Below the pieces are notes generated by a model, which made no database searches, was not told where the DNA came from, and worked only from the letters and a program-made list of their open reading frames with translations. From Candidatus Binatota bacterium (GTDB lineage: Bacteria > Desulfobacterota > Binatia > Bin18), in the NCBI GenBank assembly GCA_011523315.1, contig WTHE01000395.1, positions 1 to 10,885 on the forward strand: a stretch of 10,885 nucleotides of DNA, given 5' to 3'. Of this stretch, positions 1 through 6,988 are shown piece after piece. How positions within the stretch are numbered: the first letter of the stretch is position 1; each line of letters opens with the position of its first letter. Both the position numbers and the translations under genes were made by a program.

Positions 1-1593
1 CTGCACGAGGCTGGACAACTGCCCCAATTGGGGGGGAATCGCTCCGCTCAGGTTGTTGCCCTGGAGGTGCAGGTGAGTGAGATTGCGCAAGTTGCCCAAC
101 TCGGGGGGAATCGGCCCGCTCAGGTTGTTGGGCATGGTGCTGCTGGTGCCGTGGCCGAGATACATCTGAGTGAGGTGGCGCAAGTTGCCCAACTCCGGCG
201 GGAGGGTGCCGACCAGGTTGTTGTCTCTGAGGTCTAGGTGGGTGACCTGCCCGGCACTATTCGTGAGGATACCGTGCCAGGTGCTCAGATCAGCGCTATT
301 ACAGTTCGTGTCGGTCGCCGTCCAGCCCGTCTTGGTCACCCAGTTCGCCCCGCCGGTCGCGTTATACAGCGCCACCAGGGCCTGACATTCGGTACCGGTC
401 ACGGCCGGCAGAGGGGGTAGAGGGGGCGGGTCCAGGATCACCTGGATGCTGACGAGGAACGTGGGATTCCCGGCCCCGGCCCCGCCACTGACGGCCGTGA
501 CCGCATTCTCCGGGATGAACAAGTCCAGACTATCCGCCCCCGCCGGGGGCGTCACCACCACCGTATAGGTCGTGGCCGAGCCCACCCGCAAGTCGGTCAC
601 CGTGGTGCCGATGGCCCCCAAAATATCCTCCAGGGTGAACCCCGTAACCGCCTCGGAGAAGGTGATGGTGACCGGGAAGGCCGGCAACTGCCACGTGGCC
701 TGTGCGTCCCAGGTGAAGGTGGCCCGGAGGGCCACGTCGAGCGTCAGGGTATAGGCGGCCGCACTGTCCCCCATTTCTAAGCCGTCGTTCACTTTGAACA
801 TGAAGGTGGCAAAGGCCGCCCCGCCTTGGTTAGTGGGCGGAGTGTAGGTGAGGCGGCCGGCATCTAATGCAGCCTTGGTGACGGTCTGGGGCAAGTCGCT
901 GTCGGTAATAGCCGTGCCGTTGACCTTCAAGGTGCCCTTGTCCGTTTCCGGCAACGAGGTGAGCTTGACGCTCACCAGCGGGTCGAAGTCCGCGTCGGAG
1001 TAGCGGAAGTCCTCCGCCGTGAAGGTGTAGGTCTTGTTCCGGGTCACGTGGACCGTGCTGTTCGTCGCCTCAGGCGCGGTGTTGGTGGTGGAGATGGAGA
1101 TGGTCAAGGTGGCGGCGGCCTCACTGTCGGCCGTGCCGTCGTTCACTGTGAACATGAAGGTGGCAAAGGGCTCCCCGCCTTGGCCTCCGGGCGGGGTGTA
1201 CGTGAGTTGCTCCGCGTCTAATGCGGCCGTGGTGACGGTTTGGGGCAGGGCACTGGCGGTGAGGACCGTGTCGTCCAGCGCCAGGATGCCCTTGTCCGTG
1301 GGAGGGAGTGTGGTGATCTTGACACTCACCAGCGGGTCGCCGTCCTCGTCGGAGTAGGGGAAGTCGAAGGGGTGGAAGGTGTAGGGTCCGTTCCGGCCTG
1401 GGTAGATGGTGTTGTCCAACGCCGTGGGGGCAGCGGCGTGGGCCACACCCCCGCCCCAGCACAGCAGCACGACAAGGGCACTGACCACCGAGACGGCCCG
1501 ACGCAGCCGACAGGGGGATGGGGAAAGTGTTTCACTCCGTACGAGGAATGCAGGGCGTCCGATTGCCCTGCCCCACAGGATAGTCCGACACAC
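1..1593 (-). CDS. Secreted cadherin-like / leucine-rich-repeat protein, C-terminus beyond left edge
   Basis: This frame stays open from 1593 to base 1, giving 531 visible residues with no stop, so the 3' end lies outside the window. The start chosen is GTG at 1593, six bases after a perfect AGGAGG (1605-1600). A long basic N-region, then a hydrophobic core (about residues 33-51, AVSVVSALVVLLCWGGGVA) and AHA|A, look like a Sec signal peptide. Two cadherin-like/tandem-95-type repeats follow (about 56-175 and 175-290; shared PYTF/TYTF, SDxDxDPLVSVK, LPQTVT, LTYTPP, ATFMFxVNDG). Next comes an Ig-like domain (about 290-390, FPVTITFSEAVTGFTLEDI). From residue 402 (ECQALVALYNATGGANW) an LRR cap leads into plant-type repeats such as LSGPIPPELGNLRNL, ending at the edge. 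Such proteins are usually exported adhesion or recognition proteins; ligand and anchoring are unknown. It lies downstream of the luxR-type gene on the same strand. Confidence 0.85.
   Translation of the reverse strand, partial: MCRTILWGRAIGRPAFLVRSETLSPSPCRLRRAVSVVSALVVLLCWGGGVAHAAAPTALDNTIYPGRNGPYTFHPFDFPYSDEDGDPLVSVKITTLPPTDKGILALDDTVLTASALPQTVTTAALDAEQLTYTPPGGQGGEPFATFMFTVNDGTADSEAAATLTISISTTNTAPEATNSTVHVTRNKTYTFTAEDFRYSDADFDPLVSVKLTSLPETDKGTLKVNGTAITDSDLPQTVTKAALDAGRLTYTPPTNQGGAAFATFMFKVNDGLEMGDSAAAYTLTLDVALRATFTWDAQATWQLPAFPVTITFSEAVTGFTLEDILGAIGTTVTDLRVGSATTYTVVVTPPAGADSLDLFIPENAVTAVSGGAGAGNPTFLVSIQVILDPPPLPPLPAVTGTECQALVALYNATGGANWVTKTGWTATDTNCNSADLSTWHGILTNSAGQVTHLDLRDNNLVGTLPPELGNLRHLTQMYLGHGTSSTMPNNLSGPIPPELGNLRNLTHLHLQGNNLSGAIPPQLGQLSSLVQ
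727..1434 (-). repeat. Tandem 354-bp coding repeat (two cadherin-like domains)
   Basis: Two consecutive segments of the LRR/cadherin-like gene match with a 354-bp period. For example, gaaggtgtag occurs at 1375 and 1021, and gttcact followed by gaacatgaaggtggcaaagg occurs at 1141 and 787. The period is exactly 118 codons, so one domain has been duplicated in frame. Outer boundaries are approximate. Confidence 0.75.
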
Positions 1594-1599
1594 GAGGCT

Positions 1600-1605
1600 C
1601 CTCCT
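1600..1605 (-). promoter_or_regulatory. Ribosome binding site deciding a GTG start
   Basis: The minus strand reads AGGAGG, then six bases, then GTG at 1593. The frame has no ATG near the signal peptide, so this SD sets the start of the LRR/cadherin-like gene. Without it the N-terminus would be ambiguous. Confidence 0.7.
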
Positions 1606-1656
1606 CTTCCCGCCACCTCTCCGTATCCTCGGCTGAGCGGTCGGTGGGGCGGCACG

Positions 1657-1725
1657 GTGTCGGTGAGAATGGTGGAGTGACCGACACTCGGGAGGACTCC
1701 CTAGCACACAGCTAGAGCCCGTGTC
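1657..1725 (-). promoter_or_regulatory. Nested inverted repeats in the leader of the LRR/cadherin gene (possible attenuator or terminator)
   Basis: Read on the minus strand, the spacer between the luxR-type stop and the LRR gene has three blocks: GACACGGG (1725-1718), CCCGAGTGTCGGT (1692-1680) and ACCGACAC (1664-1657). The middle block pairs perfectly over 8 bp with the third, across a 15-nt loop. It can instead pair with the first (GACAC/GTGTC plus GGG/CCC with a 2-nt bulge). Smaller hairpins CTAG..CTAG and GGGA..TCCC lie between. There is no U-tract, so a standard terminator is unlikely. The mutually exclusive pairing is seen in the sequence; a regulatory role is inference. Confidence 0.35.
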
Positions 1726-1726
1726 G

Positions 1727-1740
1727 CTGTCAAATGACAG
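1727..1740. promoter_or_regulatory. Perfect 14-bp palindrome just past the luxR-type stop
   Basis: CTGTCA-AA-TGACAG has perfect 6-bp arms and sits 22 bp beyond the stop codon of the luxR-type gene, upstream of the LRR/cadherin gene. A decayed version is present in the luxR remnant near 3110-3124. It could be a protein-binding site or the tip of a transcript hairpin. There is no direct evidence for either. Confidence 0.3.
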
Positions 1741-1762
1741 GAAGATGCACGCTGCCGGGCGC

Positions 1763-2899
1763 TCAGACGAGGGCGGTCACCGAGAGCACCAACCGCACCA
1801 AGTCCACCTGCCCGGAGAGGCCATGCTTATGGCAGGCTCGATACAGGTGCCACCGGACGGCGCGCTCCGTATACCCCGTCGCCTTGGCAATCTCGCGCAC
1901 TGTCATCCCTTCGGTCACCCAGGCCGCGACCCGACTCTCCAACGGCGTCAGCCCCAGCGCGGCCTCCAACAGGGTGGGGTCAATGCGGGGCGCGTGCCCC
2001 GGCTCGACCAGCAGCACCTGGGCCGCCACCCGCCGTGCCCCAAAGTCCATGTGCCGGCTCCCCACCGGTTTGACATGCACCACGAACGGCGGCCACGCGG
2101 AGGTGCGCCGGAGCGCCATCGACCCACTGACGGTCGGGGTGCCGGAGGTCGGCAGCGCGCCGGCTATCAACTGTGCCAGGCGGTCCTGGTCCGCCGGCAC
2201 ATGGACGGACAGCACCCCACCCTGGTCCGACAGCCCGTCGCCCTGCCGCAGGATGGCGCGGGCACGGTCATTCACCTCCACAATCCGCCCGTACTGATCC
2301 AGATGAATGATGCCGATCTGCGTCCTGTCGAGCAGGGCGGTCAGGGATGCGATCGGGGCCTCGGCTTTGGCCAGCGCCCGCCGCACCCGCACAAATTGTC
2401 GAATGTGGGGCAGTAATGCTTTGACCATAGTGAGCTGTGAGGACTCCCAACCGTTCTGGGAGACGGGGTCGGCCGTGACCCAGGAGATGTGGGAGCCGTC
2501 CGGCTCGGCCAAGCGCACGTTCAGGCCATCCTGGGCGTTGAGCCGAAGCATAGCCTCGTTGTAGGTGGGCGAGGTCTGTAACTCCTCGGCCGTGTACAGC
2601 TCGGTGACATGCACCAGCCGACTGTCGGGCAGTCGCCGGAGTCGCGGCACCCGTTCGTCGATAGGATGGTAGACTTCGAGATATTCGCGCTCCAGGCTTG
2701 GGCACCGCTCCCCCCGGTAATAGAACCCCGCGGAGAGAACCTGGAGGTCGGCCTGTGGGCCTGTGCCGAGCACCAAGGCATTGCCCTGCATGCCGCAGGC
2801 TTCATCGATCAGGGCTGAGGTGGCCGGCCACAGCGTCTCGTCGAGTGTGGCGTCGTGGAGCGACACCAGGACCCGCTCAAATTTGTCTTGGTCACCCAT
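1763..2899 (-). CDS. LuxR-type HTH transcriptional regulator with PAS-like sensor region
   Basis: The protein has 378 residues. The start ATG at 2899 follows AAGGA with a 9-nt spacing. The C-terminus (about residues 314-378) is a LuxR/GerE helix-turn-helix: LTPLESRVAAWVTEGMTVRE, then an IAKATGYTERAVRWHL recognition region and HGLSGQVDLVRLVLS. Residues about 185-300 look PAS-like (LDRTQIGIIHLDQYGRIVEV, then ND-R). The N-terminal 180 residues, which include YHPIDERVPRLRRLPDSRLV, are a conserved but ligand-undefined sensor module. It lacks a response-regulator receiver domain, so it probably senses a small molecule or redox state rather than a phosphorelay. The next gene on its strand is the LRR/cadherin protein. 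The first gene on the opposite strand upstream is the LLM at 3387, so either could be a target. Family call is firm; ligand unknown. Confidence 0.9.
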   Translation of the reverse strand: MGDQDKFERVLVSLHDATLDETLWPATSALIDEACGMQGNALVLGTGPQADLQVLSAGFYYRGERCPSLEREYLEVYHPIDERVPRLRRLPDSRLVHVTELYTAEELQTSPTYNEAMLRLNAQDGLNVRLAEPDGSHISWVTADPVSQNGWESSQLTMVKALLPHIRQFVRVRRALAKAEAPIASLTALLDRTQIGIIHLDQYGRIVEVNDRARAILRQGDGLSDQGGVLSVHVPADQDRLAQLIAGALPTSGTPTVSGSMALRRTSAWPPFVVHVKPVGSRHMDFGARRVAAQVLLVEPGHAPRIDPTLLEAALGLTPLESRVAAWVTEGMTVREIAKATGYTERAVRWHLYRACHKHGLSGQVDLVRLVLSVTALV

Positions 2900-3386
2900 G
2901 TCGGTGCGTCCTTATCTGGTATTTCCCGTGAGGTGCAGTCATAGAGGATGGGCAGGAGAAAGCAGGGCCACGCGCGAACGGAGCGCCCCGGTGACAGCGA
3001 TGCCGTCCAGGGGCACTGAATAAAGTGGACGGCTGACCGAGAGGCACTTGTAGCGCGTCACAAGAGCGGTTCATCAGTACGCATATACCCAATGCTGCAT
3101 CTCCTGTCGCTAACAAATGATAGGGAAAAACCGCTGCCAGGCGCCCAGGTGAACGCGGCGACCGACCGTACCCAGAAGCAACCCGGAGAGGCGGTACTGT
3201 CCTGATTTCAAAGCGAACGGCCTCATTCGGACCGTGCCCCTATTGAGGAGCGTATCCCATGAGTGTATGGCATGGAGAGTCTCGGCAGGTCCGTGGTGTT
3301 CTCCACTCTGCCAAAGACAAATGGGTGGTCAATCATAAGATTCGGAGATGCGCGGCGAGCGTGCGCATGAAAGAGGAGAATCCGGG
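2900..3386. other. Intergenic region between divergent luxR-type and LLM genes (487 nt)
   Basis: No convincing gene is seen in this unusually long divergent spacer. It should hold the promoters of the luxR-type gene (leftward) and the LLM gene (rightward), but no clear -35/-10 pair could be picked with confidence. A small inverted repeat, CACT-gaataa-AGTG, lies near 3015-3028. Its most notable content is the luxR-like remnant at about 3103-3200. A short frame from ATG 3259 with a GAGGAG upstream is discussed as rejected. Confidence 0.6.
3103..3200 (-). pseudogene. Remnant of the 3' end of a second luxR-type gene
   Basis: Bases about 3103-3200 align with the tail and 3' flank of the luxR-type gene (about 1721-1829). 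Shared blocks include gtcgct, aaatga-ag, cgctgcc-ggcg and cccggagagg. By hand count roughly 46 of 64 bases match over the first part, then a gap of about 11 bases, then the exact 10-base block. Translated on the minus strand, the remnant still gives LSG followed by leucine/valine-rich residues, like HGLSGQVDLVRLV in the intact gene, but with no intact HTH upstream. It appears to be what is left of a tandem or paralogous luxR gene after deletion. Confidence 0.5.
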
Positions 3387-4400
3387 ATGTCAGCACAGAT
3401 CGCATTCGGCATGTTCGACTGGCTTGATCGCGGCTCGCATTCGGTCGGCGAGCTGTACGAGTCGCGCCTCAAACTGATCGAAGCCGCGGACCGGGCCGGG
3501 TTCTACGGCTATCATCTGGCCGAACACCATTCGACCCCGCTGGCTATGGCGCCCTCTCCCTCGGTGTTCTTCGCCGCGCTGGCGCAGCGGACCACGCAGA
3601 TCCGCTTCAGCCCCATGGCGTATCTGTTACCGATGTATCATCCGCTACGCCTCATCGAGGAAGTCTGCATGCTGGACCACCTTTCGGACGGGCGCATGGA
3701 ACTCGGCATCAGCCGCGGCGTGTCACCGTACGAAATCGCTAATTACAGTGTCGATCCGGCACAGACCCGGGAAATCTTCACCGAAGTCCTTGAGATATTC
3801 CGTCAGGGGATGTGCAACGAGGTGCTGAATTACGCCGGGCAGCATTTCGAGTTTCGCGATGTGCCCATGACGCTCAAACCGGTCCAGGCCCCGTATCCGC
3901 CGCTGTGGTATCCGTCGTTCAGCGAAGACGGGGTCGAATTTGCCGCGCGTGAGGGCATGCACTTCATGACCCTCGGCCCCCCGCCGCTCGTCGCAACTCT
4001 CATGGCCCGCTATCGAGCAGTCGCCGCTGCCAGCGGCCCGGGCGACACCGACACGCTGAAACTGGGCGCCATGCGGCAAATCTATGTGGCGGAGACCGAC
4101 GAACAAGCCTTTGCGGTGGCGAGGCCGGCCTACGAGGACTGGTACCACTCCATCCTGCGGTTGTGGCATCAGCACAACGATCACGCCTACGACAATTTTT
4201 TCGCCTGGGACGCCTGCCTGGCGGGAGAAACGATCCTGATCGGCTCGGTCGACACAGTCCGCGAGCAAATCCAGCGCCTGGTGTCGGAGAGTGGGATCAA
4301 CTATTTCGTCGGGTCGTTCGCCTGGGGCTCATTGAGTCCGCAGCAGAGCCACAGATCGCTCGATCTGTTTACCTCGCACATCGTGCCGCACATCCACTAG
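3387..4400 (+). CDS. LLM-class flavin-dependent oxidoreductase (bacterial luciferase-like)
   Basis: The protein has 337 residues. ATG 3387 is chosen over an in-frame ATG 39 bases upstream because it has GAGGAG (3373-3378) 8 nt before it and gives the usual family N-terminus, MSAQIAFGMFDW. It is a luciferase-like TIM barrel: EHH at residues 46-48 (YHLAEHHS), the strand LLPMYHPLRLIEEV, and the family signature MLDHLSDGRMELGISRG (about 95-111). A C-terminal GSVDTVREQIQRL (about 289-301) follows. These enzymes use reduced FMN or F420 to oxidise organic substrates. The EHH and length resemble the alkanal-monooxygenase-like FMN branch, but the cofactor cannot be fixed by eye. The upstream spacer is long and a REP-like element follows, so it may be transcribed alone. 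Confidence 0.9.
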   Translation: MSAQIAFGMFDWLDRGSHSVGELYESRLKLIEAADRAGFYGYHLAEHHSTPLAMAPSPSVFFAALAQRTTQIRFSPMAYLLPMYHPLRLIEEVCMLDHLSDGRMELGISRGVSPYEIANYSVDPAQTREIFTEVLEIFRQGMCNEVLNYAGQHFEFRDVPMTLKPVQAPYPPLWYPSFSEDGVEFAAREGMHFMTLGPPPLVATLMARYRAVAAASGPGDTDTLKLGAMRQIYVAETDEQAFAVARPAYEDWYHSILRLWHQHNDHAYDNFFAWDACLAGETILIGSVDTVREQIQRLVSESGINYFVGSFAWGSLSPQQSHRSLDLFTSHIVPHIH

Positions 4401-4426
4401 AGCAATTCACCATGATGTGTAGCCGT

Positions 4427-4499
4427 GTAGGTCGGGTTAGCCGCAGGCGTAACCCGACAGCCCGTACTTGTCGGATTACGCTCCGCTAATCCGACCTAC
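4427..4499. repeat. REP/BIME-like double-hairpin repeat
   Basis: Two hairpins stand side by side. The first is gtcgggtta (4431-4439) with taacccgac (4450-4458). The second is gtcggatta (4470-4478) with taatccgac (4487-4495). The outer ends also pair: gtaggtcgggttagc (4427-4441) matches the complement of gctaatccgacctac (4485-4499) with one mismatch. The core GTAGGTCGGGTTAGC...GCGTAACCCGAC resembles interspersed REP-type palindromes common in Proteobacteria and other phyla. It sits 26 bp after the LLM stop and may act as a transcript-stabilising or terminating element. Confidence 0.8.
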
Positions 4500-4618
4500 T
4501 CCAGCCTGACGTGAAACGCGCTAGCCGACACGGCACTCTCAAGTTATGGAAACGGAACGCGGCACTCATGAAGTGTGAGGTGAGATGCCAGGCTCCTTCA
4601 AGTCGATCAGAGGCTCTT

Positions 4619-5806
4619 ATGCGAACGAGTCAAGACAGCATTCTGACCACCCACGCTGGCAGCTTGCCGCGCAGCGAACCGCTGATGCGCATGCTGCTCG
4701 ATAAAGAGCAGGGCAACGCGCTGGATGAAGCGAGCTTTGAGTCTCAAGTCAGGGACGATCTGGCTTTCATCCTGCAAAAACAGCGTGAAGTGGGCATTGA
4801 TATCCCAAACGATGGCGAGCTGCCGCGTCTGGGCTTCTCGTTTTATGTGAAAGACCGCATGACCGGTTTTGGCGGCCATGCCCAGCGGGGCACGGTGACC
4901 GATTTTGCCAAGTTTCCGGGCTATGTCGCCCTCAAGACGGGCCGACCGGCTGGTGAAGAGATCAAGCAGAGTGCCACCATGTACGATATGCCCGAATGTC
5001 AGAGTGCCGTGCTGTATGATGCTGAGAAACGCGTTGCCCACCAGGAACTCCGACTGTTCAGCCAGGCATTAGACAACGACAAGGCAGCGGCCGAGACGTT
5101 TGTCACCGCCGCCACACCCGGTATCGTCTCGACCACGCTGTTGCGGAATGCGGACAATCCCGATTACGCCACCGACCGTGATTATGTGCTCGCCCTGGCC
5201 GAAGAACTCCGCCACGAATACGAGCTGATTGTTGAACAGGGCCACATTCTGCAACTGGATGCTCCGGACCTGGCGCTGGAGCGTCAAATCATGTTTCTCA
5301 ATCAGCCGCTGGACGCGTTTCTCAAGCGGGTTGAGCTGCACATCGAGGCCATCAATGCTGCCCTGGTGCATATCCCGCGTGACCGGGTGCGTATGCATGT
5401 GTGCTGGGGCAACTGGGACGGGCCGCATATCGACGATATGGACTTGGAGCCGCTTCTGCCGCTTCTCTATCAAGCCAAGGTTGGCGGACTGAGTATTCCG
5501 TTTGCCAATCCCCGCCATCAACACGAAGTGAAGCTCTTCAAGCGCTATCCCCTGCCGTCAGACATGGTCCTGATTCCCGGTCTCATTGACGTGACGACGA
5601 ACTACCTCGAACACCCCGAAGTGGTCGCCGACCGAATTGAGACGATCACGAATAGTGTTGGGGATCCAAAGCGAATCATCGCTGGCACAGATTGTGGCTT
5701 CAGCACCTTTGCCGGGTATGTTATGGTCGCTCACGATGTGGTGTGGGAGAAACTGCGGATGTTGTCAGAAGGCGCCAGGCTCGCCACCGCGCGACTGTTT
5801 TCATAG
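4619..5806 (+). CDS. Standalone MetE C-terminal-type (cobalamin-independent methionine synthase II-like) methyl/alkyl transferase
   Basis: The protein has 395 residues. The start at 4619 is preferred because AGAGG lies 5 nt upstream and the protein opens with the family motif TTHAGSLPR (residues 10-18); the frame is open further up to 4511 but that stretch is not family-like. It corresponds to the catalytic barrel of MetE without the N-terminal half. Related short proteins include epoxyalkane:coenzyme M transferase and uncharacterised methyltransferases. Zinc-site residues visible are His260 and Cys262 (MHVCWGNW) and Cys359 (GTDCGF). The position aligned by eye with the MetE zinc-ligand Glu is Pro294 (LSIPFANPRHQHE). 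The family uses Zn to activate a thiol for alkyl transfer; true methionine synthesis is uncertain. The cupin gene begins 26 nt downstream, so the two are probably co-transcribed. Confidence 0.85.
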   Translation: MRTSQDSILTTHAGSLPRSEPLMRMLLDKEQGNALDEASFESQVRDDLAFILQKQREVGIDIPNDGELPRLGFSFYVKDRMTGFGGHAQRGTVTDFAKFPGYVALKTGRPAGEEIKQSATMYDMPECQSAVLYDAEKRVAHQELRLFSQALDNDKAAAETFVTAATPGIVSTTLLRNADNPDYATDRDYVLALAEELRHEYELIVEQGHILQLDAPDLALERQIMFLNQPLDAFLKRVELHIEAINAALVHIPRDRVRMHVCWGNWDGPHIDDMDLEPLLPLLYQAKVGGLSIPFANPRHQHEVKLFKRYPLPSDMVLIPGLIDVTTNYLEHPEVVADRIETITNSVGDPKRIIAGTDCGFSTFAGYVMVAHDVVWEKLRMLSEGARLATARLFS

Positions 5807-5832
5807 CCGTTACACTACAAGAAGGAGGACCT

Positions 5833-6414
5833 ATGGAGCCCAGAAATCCAAGCCGTGAAGAGTTGGCGCAGCGGGTCGCTCGCTTTGACCAACTGCAACC
5901 CATGTCCACGGCCACAGATCTTGCCGACGTGCCCCAGGAGGCGATGGACATCATTTTTGCCCGCACGCTCATGCCGGTGATCCTGGAAAAGACAAAAAAT
6001 CCGTTCGGCGACACGGCCGCGATTTATGGCGCAGCAGGGACCACGATGAACGTCTCGGTCTGCCCGCCGGGCCAGGGGCCGTGCCTGCACTCCCATAACC
6101 ATACCTATGAAACCTTCATGGTCCTCGACGGTGCGTTCGAGTTCAGCGTGGGTGACGACGGCCAGGAAAAGATCACCCTGAATAAGTGGGACGTCTTTTC
6201 CTGTCCGCCAGGCATGTACCGGGGCTTCAAGAATGTGGCCGACACCGACAGTGTCTTGCTGACGGTCATTACCGGGGCGGTGCATGAACGCGACGATGTA
6301 TCAGTCCCGCCCCAAGTGACCGAACAAGTCCGCGACGGCTATGGCGAAGAGGTGCTCAAGGCGTTTAAGAAAATCGCCACGTTCAACGAGCGCGATGAAG
6401 GCGAACAGGCCTAA
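5833..6414 (+). CDS. Cupin-domain protein
   Basis: The protein has 193 residues. ATG 5833 is preceded by AAGGAGG (5822-5828, 4-nt spacing); the frame extends further upstream but overlaps the MetE-like gene and lacks family sequence. Cupin motif 1 is at about residues 81-100: GPCLHSHNHTYETFMVLDG, with His86, His88 and Glu93 as candidate metal ligands (His90 also near). Motif 2 is DVFSCPPGMYRGFKN (120-134), where Arg130 occupies the usual third-His position. About 60 residues precede the barrel. Small cupins of this type are dioxygenases, isomerases or non-enzymatic binders. The atypical ligand set makes a standard 3-His/1-Glu enzyme doubtful. It follows the MetE-like gene by 26 nt, probably one operon, and converges with the TetR gene 34 nt downstream. 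Confidence 0.88.
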   Translation: MEPRNPSREELAQRVARFDQLQPMSTATDLADVPQEAMDIIFARTLMPVILEKTKNPFGDTAAIYGAAGTTMNVSVCPPGQGPCLHSHNHTYETFMVLDGAFEFSVGDDGQEKITLNKWDVFSCPPGMYRGFKNVADTDSVLLTVITGAVHERDDVSVPPQVTEQVRDGYGEEVLKAFKKIATFNERDEGEQA

Positions 6415-6448
6415 GCGCACGCCGTATCAGGAAGAGAAGCAGCTAGAC

Positions 6449-6988
6449 TTAAGCGAGTAGGGTTACCACTGCCCTGCTCATACCCGCGACATAGGCCGCC
6501 CTGCTTTCGGCACTCAGCACCAAGCCGGTCGACACACAGCTCAGAACAAACGCCACATCCCGCGCGGCTGCCCGTGATTTCGCGTAGCCGCTCTCGTAAA
6601 GAAGCGCGGCGATCCACTTCCTGATTTTTTCTTCACCCGGTTTAGAATCGCCTTTGGGATCCGACTTTACCATGCTGATGACGTCTCCGCCGTGCGGAGA
6701 ATGACGCAGCAGGTCGATATACTGGCCTGCCCACGTATCATAGGTCTGCACCAGCCGTTCGGACACGGGCTTGGTCTCATCACGCAAGGTCGCTTGGATG
6801 TCGGTGAGAGACGTTTCCGTGATTTCGACCATCATCCATTTGAAAACAGCCTCCTTCGACTCAAACCGCTTATACAGGGTTTGCCGCGATATCCCGACGG
6901 CCTGGGCAAGCTCCGTCATGGATGTTTTCCGCACCCCGTAATGAGCGAAAACTGCGAGAAAGTCCTGTGCTTCCATAGAGTGGTTCAT
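6449..6988 (-). CDS. TetR/AcrR-family transcriptional regulator
   Basis: The protein has 179 residues. The N-terminal HTH is at about residues 10-49: YGVRKTSMTELAQAVGISRQ, then TLYKRFESKEAVF, the classic TetR pattern. The remaining helical region should bind the inducer and dimerise, and is not assignable to a subfamily by eye. The start is taken as ATG 6988, directly preceded by an in-frame TGA; ATG 6976 is also possible. Neither has a recognisable SD, so the message may be leaderless or weakly translated. The gene is divergent from the ACAD-LLM fusion, with palindromes at 6989-7011 touching its start codon. It therefore probably represses itself and the neighbouring LLM operon. It ends 34 nt from the cupin stop on the opposite strand. 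Confidence 0.9.
   Translation of the reverse strand: MNHSMEAQDFLAVFAHYGVRKTSMTELAQAVGISRQTLYKRFESKEAVFKWMMVEITETSLTDIQATLRDETKPVSERLVQTYDTWAGQYIDLLRHSPHGGDVISMVKSDPKGDSKPGEEKIRKWIAALLYESGYAKSRAAARDVAFVLSCVSTGLVLSAESRAAYVAGMSRAVVTLLA

Noticed and set aside
1121..1462. 113-residue minus-strand frame overlapping the secreted protein
   Set aside because: It is out of frame with the LRR/cadherin gene, which has a signal peptide, SD and domain repeats; this frame is low-complexity Arg/Pro/His.
1683..1725. Rho-independent terminator after the luxR-type gene
   Set aside because: The stem is bulged and no U-tract follows on the minus strand; listed instead as a possible attenuator.
1721..2416. 231-residue frame on the plus strand across the luxR-type gene
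   Set aside because: It is antisense to a clear LuxR-type gene, is rich in Pro/Arg/His as expected from GC-biased antisense codons, and has no recognisable domain.
3259..3477. Short frame from ATG 3259 with GAGGAG upstream, overlapping the LLM start
   Set aside because: The SD spacing is acceptable, but the 72-residue product resembles nothing, overlaps the well-supported LLM gene out of frame and changes composition at the overlap. A leader peptide cannot be excluded.
3723..4268. 181-residue minus-strand frame inside the LLM gene
   Set aside because: Antisense shadow of the LLM coding sequence; no domain or SD.
4427..4499. CRISPR or tRNA-like structure
   Set aside because: Only one pair of hairpins, no regular spacers and no tRNA arms; it fits a REP/BIME element better.
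4511..4618. N-terminal extension of the MetE-like protein
   Set aside because: The frame is open, but the 36 extra residues are basic and unlike the family, and the ATG at 4619 has an SD and leads directly into TTHAGSLPR.
5692..5832. N-terminal extension of the cupin protein
   Set aside because: It overlaps the end of the MetE-like gene, and AAGGAGG just before ATG 5833 marks the true start.
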